This document shows positions 11,491-19,810 of a stretch of 64,000 nt of DNA, piece after piece. Position numbers and translations under genes: made by a program. Numbering within the stretch: the stretch's first letter is position 1; every line of letters starts with the position of its first letter. The notes under the pieces are model-generated. The model did not search any database and was not told the DNA's origin. It was given only the letters and a program-made list of their open reading frames with translations. Source of the DNA: Sulfurivermis fontis (GTDB lineage Bacteria; Pseudomonadota; Gammaproteobacteria; Thiohalomonadales; Thiohalomonadaceae); NCBI RefSeq assembly GCF_004001245.1, contig NZ_AP018724.1, forward strand, positions 2,348,501 to 2,412,500, given 5' to 3'.

Positions 11491-11515
11491 TTAGAGGGTA
11501 ATCCGCCACATGGCA

Positions 11516-11640
11516 AGCACGAGGCACAAGGTACGGGACACGAGGGCGGTGTGCACTGCGCTCACGGTCGTTTGAATTCAAAACAGCACGAGCGCAGCGA
11601 GTTCACTCCTCGCACCTTTCCCCGCGTACCTCGTGCCTAT
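11516..11640. repeat. Family-B repeat 1 (heptad-armed inverted repeat)
   Basis: The left arm is built of 7-bp units such as GCACGAG GCACAAG GTACGGG ACACGAG. The right arm is the complement type, CTCGCAC CTTTCCC CGCGTAC CTCGTGC. The loop between the arms holds GTGCACTGCGCTCAC, GAATTCAAAA and AGCGCAGCGAGTTCA. Other copies are at 18667, 19633 and 32916. The right arm runs into the stop codon of the carbonic anhydrase gene. Confidence 0.8.
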
Positions 11641-12269
11641 TCTTCTATGCGATACACCGGCGCCAGCTGGTCCGCGCCGCTGACCTGCACGCCAAGGTCG
11701 CGCAGGATGCCGTCGTTGATGCTGTAGATGCAGCCATGCACCGACAGCGCCTGTCCCTTGTGCCAGGCACGCTGCACGATGGTAGTGTGACAGACATTGG
11801 CCACCTGCTGCACCACGTTCAGCTCGCACAGCCGATCGATGCGCGCCTCCTCGTCCAGCCGCTCCAGCCGGGTGCGGTTGCGATCATAGATATCGCGCAC
11901 ATTGTGCAGCCAGTTGTCGATCAGCCCCAGCTCGCGGTTCTGCAACGCGGCGCGCACGCCGCCACAGCCGTAATGGCCGGTGACGATGATGTGCTTCACC
12001 TGCAGGATTTCAATGGCGTACTGCAGCACCGACATGCAGTTGAAGTCGGTGTGATAGACCAGGTTACCGACGTTGCGGTGCACGAACAGTTCACCCGGCG
12101 CCAGGCCGACGATGTCATTGGCGGGCACGCGGCTGTCGGAGCAGCCGATCCACAGATATTCCGGACTCTGTTGCTGCGATAGGCGGGTAAAGAACGCGGG
12201 GTCCTGGGCGAGGTGTTGCGCGGCCCAGGTGCGGTTGTTCTGGAACAGGTCGGCTAGCTCGTCGGCCAT
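11637..12269 (-). CDS. can: Beta-class carbonic anhydrase
   Basis: Cytoplasmic zinc enzyme interconverting CO2 and bicarbonate. It is 210 residues, against 220 in E. coli Can. The zinc and catalytic residues align exactly: Cys43, Asp45 and Arg47 in CSDSR, His99 and Cys102 in HYGCGG. The segment GELFVHRNVGN is also diagnostic. In an autotroph it would supply bicarbonate or CO2 for carboxylases, though no Calvin cycle genes are in the window. The stop TAG is formed by the last bases of the family-B repeat downstream. Confidence 0.95.
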   Translation of the reverse strand: MADELADLFQNNRTWAAQHLAQDPAFFTRLSQQQSPEYLWIGCSDSRVPANDIVGLAPGELFVHRNVGNLVYHTDFNCMSVLQYAIEILQVKHIIVTGHYGCGGVRAALQNRELGLIDNWLHNVRDIYDRNRTRLERLDEEARIDRLCELNVVQQVANVCHTTIVQRAWHKGQALSVHGCIYSINDGILRDLGVQVSGADQLAPVYRIEE

Positions 12270-12410
12270 GATGCGTATCCAGTAATGGTGGGTCGCGCAT
12301 TCTACCCTATCCCCGCGGCGGGAAAAAAATCCCGTGCCGTCTCCGCCGGTGCGGAGAAACTGCTAGGCTTTCATTGTTGACGCCACAAAATCAGCCGAAA
12401 CAGGGAGAGC

Positions 12411-13781
12411 ATGATGAATCACGCGCACCGCCCGCAGCGTACGGGCAACAAGAGCCGCCCCCCCGCCATGCTGCGGATACTGGCCTGCGCCGCACTGCTG
12501 CTGACCAGCACCGCCCATGCCGACGCGTTACTGGACCAGGCCCGGCAACTGCTTGACGCCAGGGCGGGCGAACAGGCCTACCAGCTCCTGGCGCCGCAGG
12601 AGGATACACGGGCCGGCGAGGTGGAATACGACTATCTGCTCGGTCTCGCGGCGCTGCAATCCAATCGCACCACCCGGGCGGTCTTCGCCCTCGAACGCGT
12701 CCTGAGCGTGCAGCCCGACCACAGCCAGGCACGTGCCGAGCTGGCCCGCGCCTATTTTCTGATCGGCGAGAACCAGGCGGCCCATCATGAATTCAGCCAG
12801 GTGCTGCGACAAGATCCGCCGGAGACCGTGCGCAGCAGCATTGCGCGCTACCTCAACGTGCTCGAACAACGCTTCGACGCCCAGCTCGATCAACTGAGCG
12901 GCTACCTGGAACTCGGTGTTGGCCATGACAGCAACGTCAACAGCGCGACCAGCGACAGCCAGGTAGCCATCCCCGCGCTGGGCAATCTGGTGTTCACCCT
13001 CGACCCGGGCGGACTGGAGCAATCAGACAGCTTTGCCAGCGTGCGCGGCGGCCTCACTTACCGGCGCCAGCTGCGCCCCGACCTGCAGGCCTTTGTCGGC
13101 GGCAACATCGAAGATCGCCGCAACGCAGATTACGACCGCTTCAATATCGGCACCGCCGATGCCCATGCCGGCCTGCGCCTGCAAAGCGGCCGCGAACGCT
13201 ACATCGCCGCACTGCAGACACAGGGGCTGTGGCTCGACGGCGAGCGCTACCGCACGCTGGCGGGGCTGAACCTGCAGTGGGAACACATCTTCGACGCCCG
13301 CAACCAGGGCTCGCTGTTCATGCAATATGCCACCCAGCACTATCCGGAGCAACAGACCCGCGATGTCAACACGACCATGATCGGCGCGGCATGGGTCCAT
13401 GCCCTCAAGCAGACCACCGCGCCGGTGGTGTTTTACAGCAGCCTGTTCGGCGGCACGGACGACGAACAGGATGGCAACTACCGGCACATCGGCAGGGATT
13501 TCTGGGGGCTGCGCCTGGGCGTCAACTATGCACTCAGCCAGAAGATCGGCTTCAATCTGTTGGGCAGCTACCAGGCGGCCAGCTACGGCGCCGACGATCC
13601 GCTGTTCCTGAAGACGCGCAGGGACGACCTGTATGACGCCAGCCTCACGGCCACCTACAAGGCGACCAAGGACTGGTCATGGCGCGCCCAGCTGCGCCAC
13701 AGCAAAAACGACTCCAACATCCCCATCACCCGATACGAGCGCACACAGATGATGCTGTCGCTGCGTCGTGATTTCCGTTAG
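12411..13781 (+). CDS. TPR-containing outer-membrane beta-barrel protein
   Basis: 456-residue protein with AGGGAG before the ATG pair at 12411/12414. A signal peptide ends near residue 37 (AHADALLDQARQ). Residues about 38-150 form TPR-like helical repeats (LLDARAGEQAYQLLAP, EYDYLLGLAALQSN, SQARAELARAYFLIG). From about residue 160 alternating strands begin with LSGYLELGVGHDSNVNSATS, and the protein ends in SLRRDFR, a C-terminal aromatic typical of outer-membrane barrels. The layout matches the DUF560/surface-lipoprotein-assembly-modifier type. It is followed after 11 bp by a FecR-domain gene, so the two are probably co-expressed and may work as an export or anchoring pair; that is inference. 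Confidence 0.72.
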   Translation: MMNHAHRPQRTGNKSRPPAMLRILACAALLLTSTAHADALLDQARQLLDARAGEQAYQLLAPQEDTRAGEVEYDYLLGLAALQSNRTTRAVFALERVLSVQPDHSQARAELARAYFLIGENQAAHHEFSQVLRQDPPETVRSSIARYLNVLEQRFDAQLDQLSGYLELGVGHDSNVNSATSDSQVAIPALGNLVFTLDPGGLEQSDSFASVRGGLTYRRQLRPDLQAFVGGNIEDRRNADYDRFNIGTADAHAGLRLQSGRERYIAALQTQGLWLDGERYRTLAGLNLQWEHIFDARNQGSLFMQYATQHYPEQQTRDVNTTMIGAAWVHALKQTTAPVVFYSSLFGGTDDEQDGNYRHIGRDFWGLRLGVNYALSQKIGFNLLGSYQAASYGADDPLFLKTRRDDLYDASLTATYKATKDWSWRAQLRHSKNDSNIPITRYERTQMMLSLRRDFR

Positions 13782-13792
13782 GGAGAACGACC

Positions 13793-14914
13793 ATGAACCT
13801 GTCTCTTCTCCGCCACCTGCAAACCCTGACCCTGCTCTGCCTGCTGGGAAGCAGCGGCGCCTGGGCCAGCGCCGGCAAGATCCTCTTCGCCAGCGGCGAG
13901 GCCAGCGCCGAGGATGCGCAAAGCATCAGCCGTACCCTGCGCCGCGGCGATGCCATCAACAGCGGCGATACGCTGATCACCGGGGCCGGCAAACTGCAGG
14001 TGCGCTTCACGGACGGCGGCCTGGTGTCGTTGCAGGAATACAGCCGTTTTGTCGTCGACGAGTACAGCTTCGCCGCACCGGGCGAAGGGGGCGACAAGGC
14101 GGCCTTCAGCCTGCTCAAGGGCGGTCTGCGCGCCATCACCGGCACCATCGGCGTGCGCTCGCGCGAGACCTACAGCGTCACCACCCCGGTGGCCACCATC
14201 GGCATCCGCGGCACCGGCTTCACCCTGCGCTACTGCTCCGGCGACTGCGCCCCCGTCAATGGCCAGCCACAACCCGACGGCCTGTATGTCAGCACCCAGG
14301 ACGGTATCATCTATGTCGCCAATCCTGCCGGCATCATCGAACTGGCCATCGGTCAGGCGGCCTTCGTCGCCAACCGCGAGACACCGCCGCAGCCCATCGA
14401 TACGCCGCCGCTGCTGCTGCCGCCGGCCGACGACGGCAGCGGCACGCCCGTGTATGTCGCCGGTGAACAAACCTCTTCTGACAGCGACATCCCCGCCATG
14501 CTGTTCACGCCTCGCAGCGTCTTCGATGACTTTGCGGCCCAAGACCTGGTGGGGTTCTATAACGGAACCGGTGGTTCGGCCACTGATCAATTTGGCAACC
14601 AAGGGCAGATCAGTTCGGCGGGGATGTCTGTGTACTTCGCCAACGCCACACTAAACGGTTATGCCAATATCATTTTTCCCACAATGCCAAACTCAGATAT
14701 CAATTTAACTTTCATGGGCGATTTTCTGAGTGGCACTACCCTGTTTACAGGTACGGGTGATGATGAAATCACACCAATTTCAGACTTGAATGTTTCCGGT
14801 GGATTGCTTGGTCCGACGGCCGAAGGCGCCATCTTGAATTTCGACTATGCCGATGGCAGCAAGGAAGTCGAGGGAACGATAGTTTTTGAATTAAGTGGCT
14901 TGGCTGGCCCATGA
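13793..14914 (+). CDS. FecR-domain secreted protein
   Basis: 373 residues with a signal peptide (LCLLGSSGAWA) and a FecR domain at about 28-165: RRGDAINSGDTLITGAGKLQVRFTDGGLVSLQEYSRF and TIGVRSRETYSVTTPVATIGIRGTGF are characteristic. Most of the family sit in the periplasm as carbohydrate/peptidoglycan-binding or signalling modules. The last 120 residues (from about FDDFAAQDLVGFYNG) are glycine-, threonine- and asparagine-rich, unlike the FecR part, and their DNA is clearly poorer in GC than the surroundings. The gene follows the TPR-barrel gene after 11 bp with GGGAGAACGACC as ribosome site. The stop nearly touches the convergent lptG stop. Confidence 0.75.
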   Translation: MNLSLLRHLQTLTLLCLLGSSGAWASAGKILFASGEASAEDAQSISRTLRRGDAINSGDTLITGAGKLQVRFTDGGLVSLQEYSRFVVDEYSFAAPGEGGDKAAFSLLKGGLRAITGTIGVRSRETYSVTTPVATIGIRGTGFTLRYCSGDCAPVNGQPQPDGLYVSTQDGIIYVANPAGIIELAIGQAAFVANRETPPQPIDTPPLLLPPADDGSGTPVYVAGEQTSSDSDIPAMLFTPRSVFDDFAAQDLVGFYNGTGGSATDQFGNQGQISSAGMSVYFANATLNGYANIIFPTMPNSDINLTFMGDFLSGTTLFTGTGDDEITPISDLNVSGGLLGPTAEGAILNFDYADGSKEVEGTIVFELSGLAGP

Positions 14915-14916
14915 AT

Positions 14917-15981
14917 TCACTGCACCCGCCGCATCAGCCCCCACCACAGCCCGTACACCACCAGGGTGGGCATCGCGGCGCTGAGCAAGGGCGACAGGTC
15001 GTAGACGAGGGCGATGCGGCCGAACACGCCGTTGAACAGGTGGAAGCCGATGCCGAGCAGGCCGCCGACGGTGATGCGCAGGCCGATGCTGACGCTGCGC
15101 AGGGAACCGAAGATGAAGGGCACGGCGAGCAGCATCATGCCGGCGGTTGCGAAGGGTGCCACCACCCGCGTCCACAGCGCCAGCTCATACACCCGCGCAT
15201 CCAGGCTGTTGCTGCGCGTGTAATCCACATAACCGGCCAGCTCGGCGATGGACAACTTGTCCGGCGGCAGCGCCGCCACGCTGATCACCGCGGGGCTCAG
15301 CACGGTACGCCAGGGCAGGCGGGGCAGTTCCTCACTCACCACGCCGGCATGATCGACGCGGCTGCGCGTGACCTTGCGCAGCACCCACTGCCCCTTGTCA
15401 TACACCGCTGAACGGGCATCGATCATCTCCAGCAGCCGCTGCTCCTTGTCGAACACATACAGCGACACGTCATAGGCCGTGCCTTCCGGCAACAGTCGCC
15501 GCACGTTGATGTAGGTATCGCCGTCGCGCACCCACAGCCCGCCCCTGACGTTGAGGCTGACCCCCTTGTTCAGCGCCTGCGCGCGCATTATCTGTGCCTT
15601 CTGCTCCAGTTGCGGCGCGGCCAGTTCACCGATCAGCGCCACGGCGAGCATCAGCAGCAAGGCCATCTTCATCATGGCCAGCATGATGCGCCGCACCGAC
15701 ACCCCTGCCGCCCGGATCACCGTCAGCTCGTTGCTGCTGGCCAGCGTGCCGAGACCAAGCATGCCGCCGAGCAGGGCCACCATGGGGAACAGTTCATAGA
15801 GCTGGCGCGGCAGCAGCATCAAGGCATATTGCAGCGCCATCACGATGGAATAACGTCCCTGGCCGACGGCGGCCAATTCATCCATCAGGGTGATGAAGAA
15901 ATAAATGGTCAGCAGCACCGCCATGACCATCAGGGTCTGCACCAGCACGGCACGGCCGATGTAGCGGCTGAGGATCCTCAT
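14917..15981 (-). CDS. lptG: LPS export ABC transporter permease LptG
   Basis: Inner-membrane permease of the LptB2FG complex that extracts lipopolysaccharide and hands it to LptC/LptA. It is 354 residues. The N-terminus MRILSRYIGRAVLVQTL and the segment LYELFPMVALLGGMLGLGTLASSNELTVIRAAGVS are typical, with three helices at each end and a periplasmic jellyroll between. The start at 15981 overlaps the lptF stop by 4 bp (ATGA), the usual translational coupling. It is convergent with the FecR gene; only 2 bp separate the stop codons. Confidence 0.95.
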   Translation of the reverse strand: MRILSRYIGRAVLVQTLMVMAVLLTIYFFITLMDELAAVGQGRYSIVMALQYALMLLPRQLYELFPMVALLGGMLGLGTLASSNELTVIRAAGVSVRRIMLAMMKMALLLMLAVALIGELAAPQLEQKAQIMRAQALNKGVSLNVRGGLWVRDGDTYINVRRLLPEGTAYDVSLYVFDKEQRLLEMIDARSAVYDKGQWVLRKVTRSRVDHAGVVSEELPRLPWRTVLSPAVISVAALPPDKLSIAELAGYVDYTRSNSLDARVYELALWTRVVAPFATAGMMLLAVPFIFGSLRSVSIGLRITVGGLLGIGFHLFNGVFGRIALVYDLSPLLSAAMPTLVVYGLWWGLMRRVQ

Positions 15982-17060
15982 GCGTGCACCGCCTTGCGGC
16001 GCGGCCCCGGCAAACGCCGCTGGCGCCACAGGATGACAAGCAGCAGCGCCGCACCCAGGCCGTGCACCCACCACAGGCCGAGCCACGGACTGATCTCACC
16101 CCGGGCCAGGGCCGATTTGGCGGCGAAGATGAGATAGCTGTACACGATGTAGATCAGGATCGCCTCGGCCAGACGGCCGTAGCGCCCCTCGCGCGGTGAA
16201 CTGCGCGACAGCGGCACCGCCAGCAGGCCGAACACCAGGGTGCTGAGCGGCACCGTCAGGCGCCACTGCAACTCGGCCATGTCGGCAGCGGCACCGCTGC
16301 GCCACAGCACCGCCACCGGCAGCGCCTGGCGCGGCCGCTCGCTGGCCACCACCTCGCGCTCCTGCAGGCGGATGCCATGCTCGCGAAACTGAATGACGCG
16401 GAAGTCCGGCGTACCCGGCTGGCCGTCATAGCGGTAGCCATCGTAGAACACCAGGTAACGATCGCCATCGATCTCCTGCTGCTGGGCCCGCGCCGCACTC
16501 AACACCTGTTGGCGCGCATCCATCTCGCCACGGGAGAACACCTCGATCATCTCGCGCCGATCGTCGGAGATCCCCTCCAGATAGACCAGCAGGCCGCCCT
16601 CACCCAACAGGTTGAAGCGTCCCGCCGTCAGCCCCTCGATCTCGGAACGCGCCCCGGCCTCGTCCTGCAGACGGGCGGCCCGTTCCTTGGTCCACGGCAC
16701 GAACAGCAGGGCGAGGGCCCCCAGCACCAGGGCCACCAGCAGGGAGAGCAGGCCGACGCTGCGATAGATGCGCTGCGGACCGATGCCGCAGGCAAACAGC
16801 ACGGTCATCTCGCTGTCGCGATACAGCCGCCCCAGGGCGAGCAGGACCGACAGAAAGAAGGTCAGCGGCATGATGAACACCAGATTGGCCGAGCTCTTGA
16901 GAGCGAACAGCTCCAGCATTACATCAGCGGGATAGGTTCCCTCCACCACCTCGGACAGCACGCGCACGAAGGTGCCGCTGAGCACGATCAGCGACAGCAG
17001 CAATGCCACCCCGGCAAAGGTGGCAGCGATCTCGCGCAGGAGGTAGCGTCGGATAATCAA
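15978..17060 (-). CDS. lptF: LPS export ABC transporter permease LptF
   Basis: Partner of LptG in LPS extraction. It is 360 residues. The start is TTG (reading IIRRYLLREIAATFAG), which aligns with the family N-terminus; there is no nearby ATG in frame. Conserved segments are NLVFIMPLTFFLSVLLALGRLYRDSEMTVLFACG and a C-terminal PLSRSSPREGRYGRLAEAILIYIVY. It is transcribed divergently from pepA across a 99-bp gap that must hold both promoters, the common gammaproteobacterial arrangement. The unusual start codon may lower translation relative to lptG. Confidence 0.95.
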   Translation of the reverse strand: MIIRRYLLREIAATFAGVALLLSLIVLSGTFVRVLSEVVEGTYPADVMLELFALKSSANLVFIMPLTFFLSVLLALGRLYRDSEMTVLFACGIGPQRIYRSVGLLSLLVALVLGALALLFVPWTKERAARLQDEAGARSEIEGLTAGRFNLLGEGGLLVYLEGISDDRREMIEVFSRGEMDARQQVLSAARAQQQEIDGDRYLVFYDGYRYDGQPGTPDFRVIQFREHGIRLQEREVVASERPRQALPVAVLWRSGAAADMAELQWRLTVPLSTLVFGLLAVPLSRSSPREGRYGRLAEAILIYIVYSYLIFAAKSALARGEISPWLGLWWVHGLGAALLLVILWRQRRLPGPRRKAVHA

Positions 17061-17159
17061 GGAATTAGCAATCCGTTATGGTGGGCGGGGGCAGACAAGT
17101 TTACGCTATAGCCATGGCCGCTGGCACGGCCCCCAATCAAACATTGTCAGGAGACTTTC

Positions 17160-18656
17160 ATGGAGTTTTCCGTCAAGCACGGTCCGGTAGAAAAACAACG
17201 CAGCGCCTGCATCGTGGTGGGCGTGCATGAAAAACACAAGCTGAGTCCCGCCGCCGCCGCCCTGGATGCCGCCTGCGGCGGCCTCATCACGCGTACCCTC
17301 AAGGGCGACGACATCAAGGGCAAGGTGGGCGACAGCCTGTTGCTGCACCATGTCGGCGACCAGGCCGAGCGCGTACTGCTGGTGGGCTGCGGCAAGGCCG
17401 GCGAGGCGCTCTCCGCCGCCGATTACCGCACGCTGCTGACTGCCGCCCTCACGGCCCTCAAGGGCACCGGCGCCAGGGACGCACTGCTCGCTCTCGCCGA
17501 ACTGGAGGTCAAGGAGCGCGACCTGGCCTGGAAGGTGCGGCAGACCGTGGAACTGGCCGGCAACGTGATTTATCAGTTCGACCAGCTGAAGAGCAAGAAG
17601 GACGATAAGGAAAGGCCGCACGTCAAGAAGGTGTCCCTGCTGGTGGCCGACGCCGCGGCGGAGAAGGTGGCCAGGGAGGCGGTGCGTCAGGGCCAGGCCA
17701 TCCAGGCCGGCATGAAGCTGACCAAGGACCTGGCCAACCTGCCCGGCAACATTTGCACCCCGCGCTACCTCGCCGAGCAGGCCGAACAACTGGCCAAGGA
17801 CAACAAGAAACTCAAGGCCACCATCCTCGACGAGCAGGAGATGGAAAAGCTGGGCATGGGCGCCCTGCTCTCGGTGGCCAAGGGCAGCCGCCAGCCGCCG
17901 CGCCTCATCGTGCTGGAATACCAGGGCGGCAAGAAGAAGGACAAGCCGGTGGTACTGGTGGGCAAGGGCCTCACCTTCGACGCCGGCGGCATCTCCCTGA
18001 AGCCGGCGGCCGCCATGGACGAGATGAAATACGACATGTGCGGCGGCGCCACCGTCCTCGGCGTGATGCAGGCGGTGGCGGAGCTGGAGCTGCCGCTCAA
18101 CGTGGTGGGCGTGGTGCCCAGTTCCGAGAACCTGCCCGACGGCGCCGCCAACAAGCCCGGCGACATCGTCACCTCCATGTCCGGCCAGACCATCGAAATC
18201 CTCAACACCGACGCCGAGGGCCGCCTGATCCTGTGCGACGCACTGACCTATGCTAAGCGCTTCGATCCGGCGGTGGTGATCGACATCGCCACCCTCACCG
18301 GCGCCTGCGTGGTGGCCCTGGGTGCCCACGCCTCCGGCCTGCTCGGCAACGACCAGGGCCTGGTCGATGCCCTGCTCGCCGCCGGCCAAGCCAGCGGCGA
18401 CCGCGCCTGGCAGATGCCGCTGTGGCCCGAATACGACGAACAGCTCAAGAGCCCCTTCGCCGACATGGCCAACATCGGCGGCAAGGAGGCCGGCACCATC
18501 ACCGCCGCCTGCTTCCTGGCCCGCTACACCAAGGAATACACCTGGGCCCACCTGGACATCGCCGGCACCGCCTGGAAAAGCGGCAACGGCAAGGGCGCCA
18601 CCGGCCGGCCTGTTCCCTTGCTCATGCAGTATCTACTTCACAGAAGTGGTGCCTAA
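17160..18656 (+). CDS. pepA: Leucyl aminopeptidase PepA (M17)
   Basis: Cytosolic two-metal aminopeptidase; in E. coli it also binds DNA at recombination and carAB sites. It is 498 residues (E. coli 503). The metal- and catalytic-site motifs [15 protein letters not shown] and [14 protein letters not shown] are intact. CAGGAGACTTTC before the ATG is a good ribosome site. It is followed by the holC-hypothetical-valS series, a conserved gammaproteobacterial order, but here separated from holC by a family-B repeat. Confidence 0.96.
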   Translation: MEFSVKHGPVEKQRSACIVVGVHEKHKLSPAAAALDAACGGLITRTLKGDDIKGKVGDSLLLHHVGDQAERVLLVGCGKAGEALSAADYRTLLTAALTALKGTGARDALLALAELEVKERDLAWKVRQTVELAGNVIYQFDQLKSKKDDKERPHVKKVSLLVADAAAEKVAREAVRQGQAIQAGMKLTKDLANLPGNICTPRYLAEQAEQLAKDNKKLKATILDEQEMEKLGMGALLSVAKGSRQPPRLIVLEYQGGKKKDKPVVLVGKGLTFDAGGISLKPAAAMDEMKYDMCGGATVLGVMQAVAELELPLNVVGVVPSSENLPDGAANKPGDIVTSMSGQTIEILNTDAEGRLILCDALTYAKRFDPAVVIDIATLTGACVVALGAHASGLLGNDQGLVDALLAAGQASGDRAWQMPLWPEYDEQLKSPFADMANIGGKEAGTITAACFLARYTKEYTWAHLDIAGTAWKSGNGKGATGRPVPLLMQYLLHRSGA

Positions 18657-18666
18657 ATAATGGATA

Positions 18667-18793
18667 AGGGACGAGATACGAGGGGCGAGGGACGAGGAAT
18701 GAACTCGCTACGCTCGTGCCGTATTGAATCAACACCGGTGTGCGCGCAGCGCACTCCCGTCCTCGCACCTTTTCCCTCGTATCTCGTACCTGT
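18667..18793. repeat. Family-B repeat 2
   Basis: The left arm is ACGAGAT ACGAGGG GCGAGGG ACGAGG-type heptads. The right arm is CCTCGCAC...CCTCGTA TCTCGTAC. The loop is in the opposite orientation to copy 1 (GAACTCGCTACGCTCGTGC, GATTCAA-like and GTGCGCGCAGCGCAC blocks). It fills the whole pepA-holC gap. Confidence 0.75.
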
Positions 18794-18799
18794 GTTCTT

Positions 18800-19240
18800 A
18801 TGACCCGCATCGATTTCTACATCCTCGAAGGCAAACAGCCGGCCGATGGTCGGGTGATTGCCTGCCGCGTGGCGGAAAAGGCCTGGCTGACCGGCCACCG
18901 GGTCTATATCCACACCGCCGACGAACGCGAAGCGGAACGGCTCGATGAGTTGCTGTGGACCTTCCGCCAGGGCAGTTTCGTGCCGCACCAGAAACTGGAA
19001 GCGGGCATACCGGCGGACACACTCACCCCCATCCACATCGGCTGGGGCGGCGAGCCCGAGGTGCACGACGAGGTGCTCATCAACCTGGCCGCCGAGGTGC
19101 CCCTGTTCTTCAGCCGCTTCCAGCGCGTCGCCGAGATCGTTCCCGCCGATGAACAGGCCAGACAGCAGGGCCGTGCCCGCTACAAGTTCTACCGCGACCG
19201 CGGCTACCCGCTGGAAACGCACACCCTCGCTCAGGGATGA
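18800..19240 (+). CDS. holC: DNA polymerase III subunit chi
   Basis: Small clamp-loader accessory subunit that links the tau/psi complex to SSB. It is 146 residues (E. coli 147). Family features are MTRIDFYILEG at the start, KAWLTGHRVYIHTADEREAERLDELLWTFRQGSFVPH, and RYKFYRDRGYPLETH at the end. The ATG at 18800 directly follows the family-B repeat, and no clear ribosome site is visible. It sits between pepA and valS as in many relatives. Confidence 0.93.
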   Translation: MTRIDFYILEGKQPADGRVIACRVAEKAWLTGHRVYIHTADEREAERLDELLWTFRQGSFVPHQKLEAGIPADTLTPIHIGWGGEPEVHDEVLINLAAEVPLFFSRFQRVAEIVPADEQARQQGRARYKFYRDRGYPLETHTLAQG

Positions 19241-19244
19241 GACG

Positions 19245-19577
19245 ATGACCGACCACACCAAGAAATCCGCCGCCGAAATCCTCGCCGAACTGGACCGGGT
19301 CCGCGCCCTGCTGGCCACCCGCCCCCCTGCGCCGCCCAAGGCGGAGGACGCCATCCCGCTGCTCGACGAGGTGGTCGCCTCGGGAAAGGACAGCAAGCCC
19401 ACCGCCGCTCCGCCACCGGAACCGGCTCCTGCGCCCGCAACCTCCCCGGCCCTGCCCTCGCAGGCAGAGCTGGAGGCCCTCGTCGACAAGGTCATCGACC
19501 GCGAAATGCCGCGCATCCGCTTGGAGCTCAAGCGCGCCCTGCGCGACGAGCTGCGCATACGCAACCTGCTGAAATAG
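19245..19577 (+). CDS. Conserved hypothetical protein between holC and valS
   Basis: 110 residues starting 4 bp after the holC stop, so almost surely co-translated with it (GGGATGAGACG precedes the ATG). The N-terminal third is a short helix ([20 protein letters not shown]). The middle is Pro/Ala-rich and likely unstructured ([12 protein letters not shown]). The C-terminus is a charged helix ([31 protein letters not shown]). I recognise no domain. The position beside the polymerase chi subunit suggests, but does not show, a DNA-replication link. Confidence 0.7.
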   Translation: MTDHTKKSAAEILAELDRVRALLATRPPAPPKAEDAIPLLDEVVASGKDSKPTAAPPPEPAPAPATSPALPSQAELEALVDKVIDREMPRIRLELKRALRDELRIRNLLK

Positions 19578-19632
19578 CCCCCATCGGGTATAATCCCGCC
19601 CCATTTCCTGTATCTAGGTCTCGCATCAACGA

Positions 19633-19751
19633 TAGGTACGAGGGACAAGGTACGAGATACGAGGGCGGTGTGCGCTACGCGCACGGCTGTTTTGATTCAA
19701 AACGGCGCGACCGCAACGAGTTCATCCCTCGTACCTTGTCCCTCGTGCCTG
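19633..19751. repeat. Family-B repeat 3
   Basis: The left arm is TACGAGG GACAAGG TACGAGA TACGAGG. The right arm is CTCGTAC CTTGTCC CTCGTGC, so the arms can pair with a 7-bp internal period. The loop contains GTGCGCTACGCGCAC and TTTTGATTCAAAA palindromes and CGCAACGAGTTCATC. This is the cleanest copy and lies upstream of valS. Confidence 0.82.
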
Positions 19752-19810
19752 TTCGCTTGGCGAAGGCACTGCGTTTAGCCGCCCGGAAACATTCAAATCG
19801 AAATAAAGAC

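Noticed and set aside
11460-11727. Short open frame starting in the MITE end
   Set aside because: It begins in repeat DNA (MDLFRPSL comes from the MITE end) and runs antisense into the carbonic anhydrase gene.
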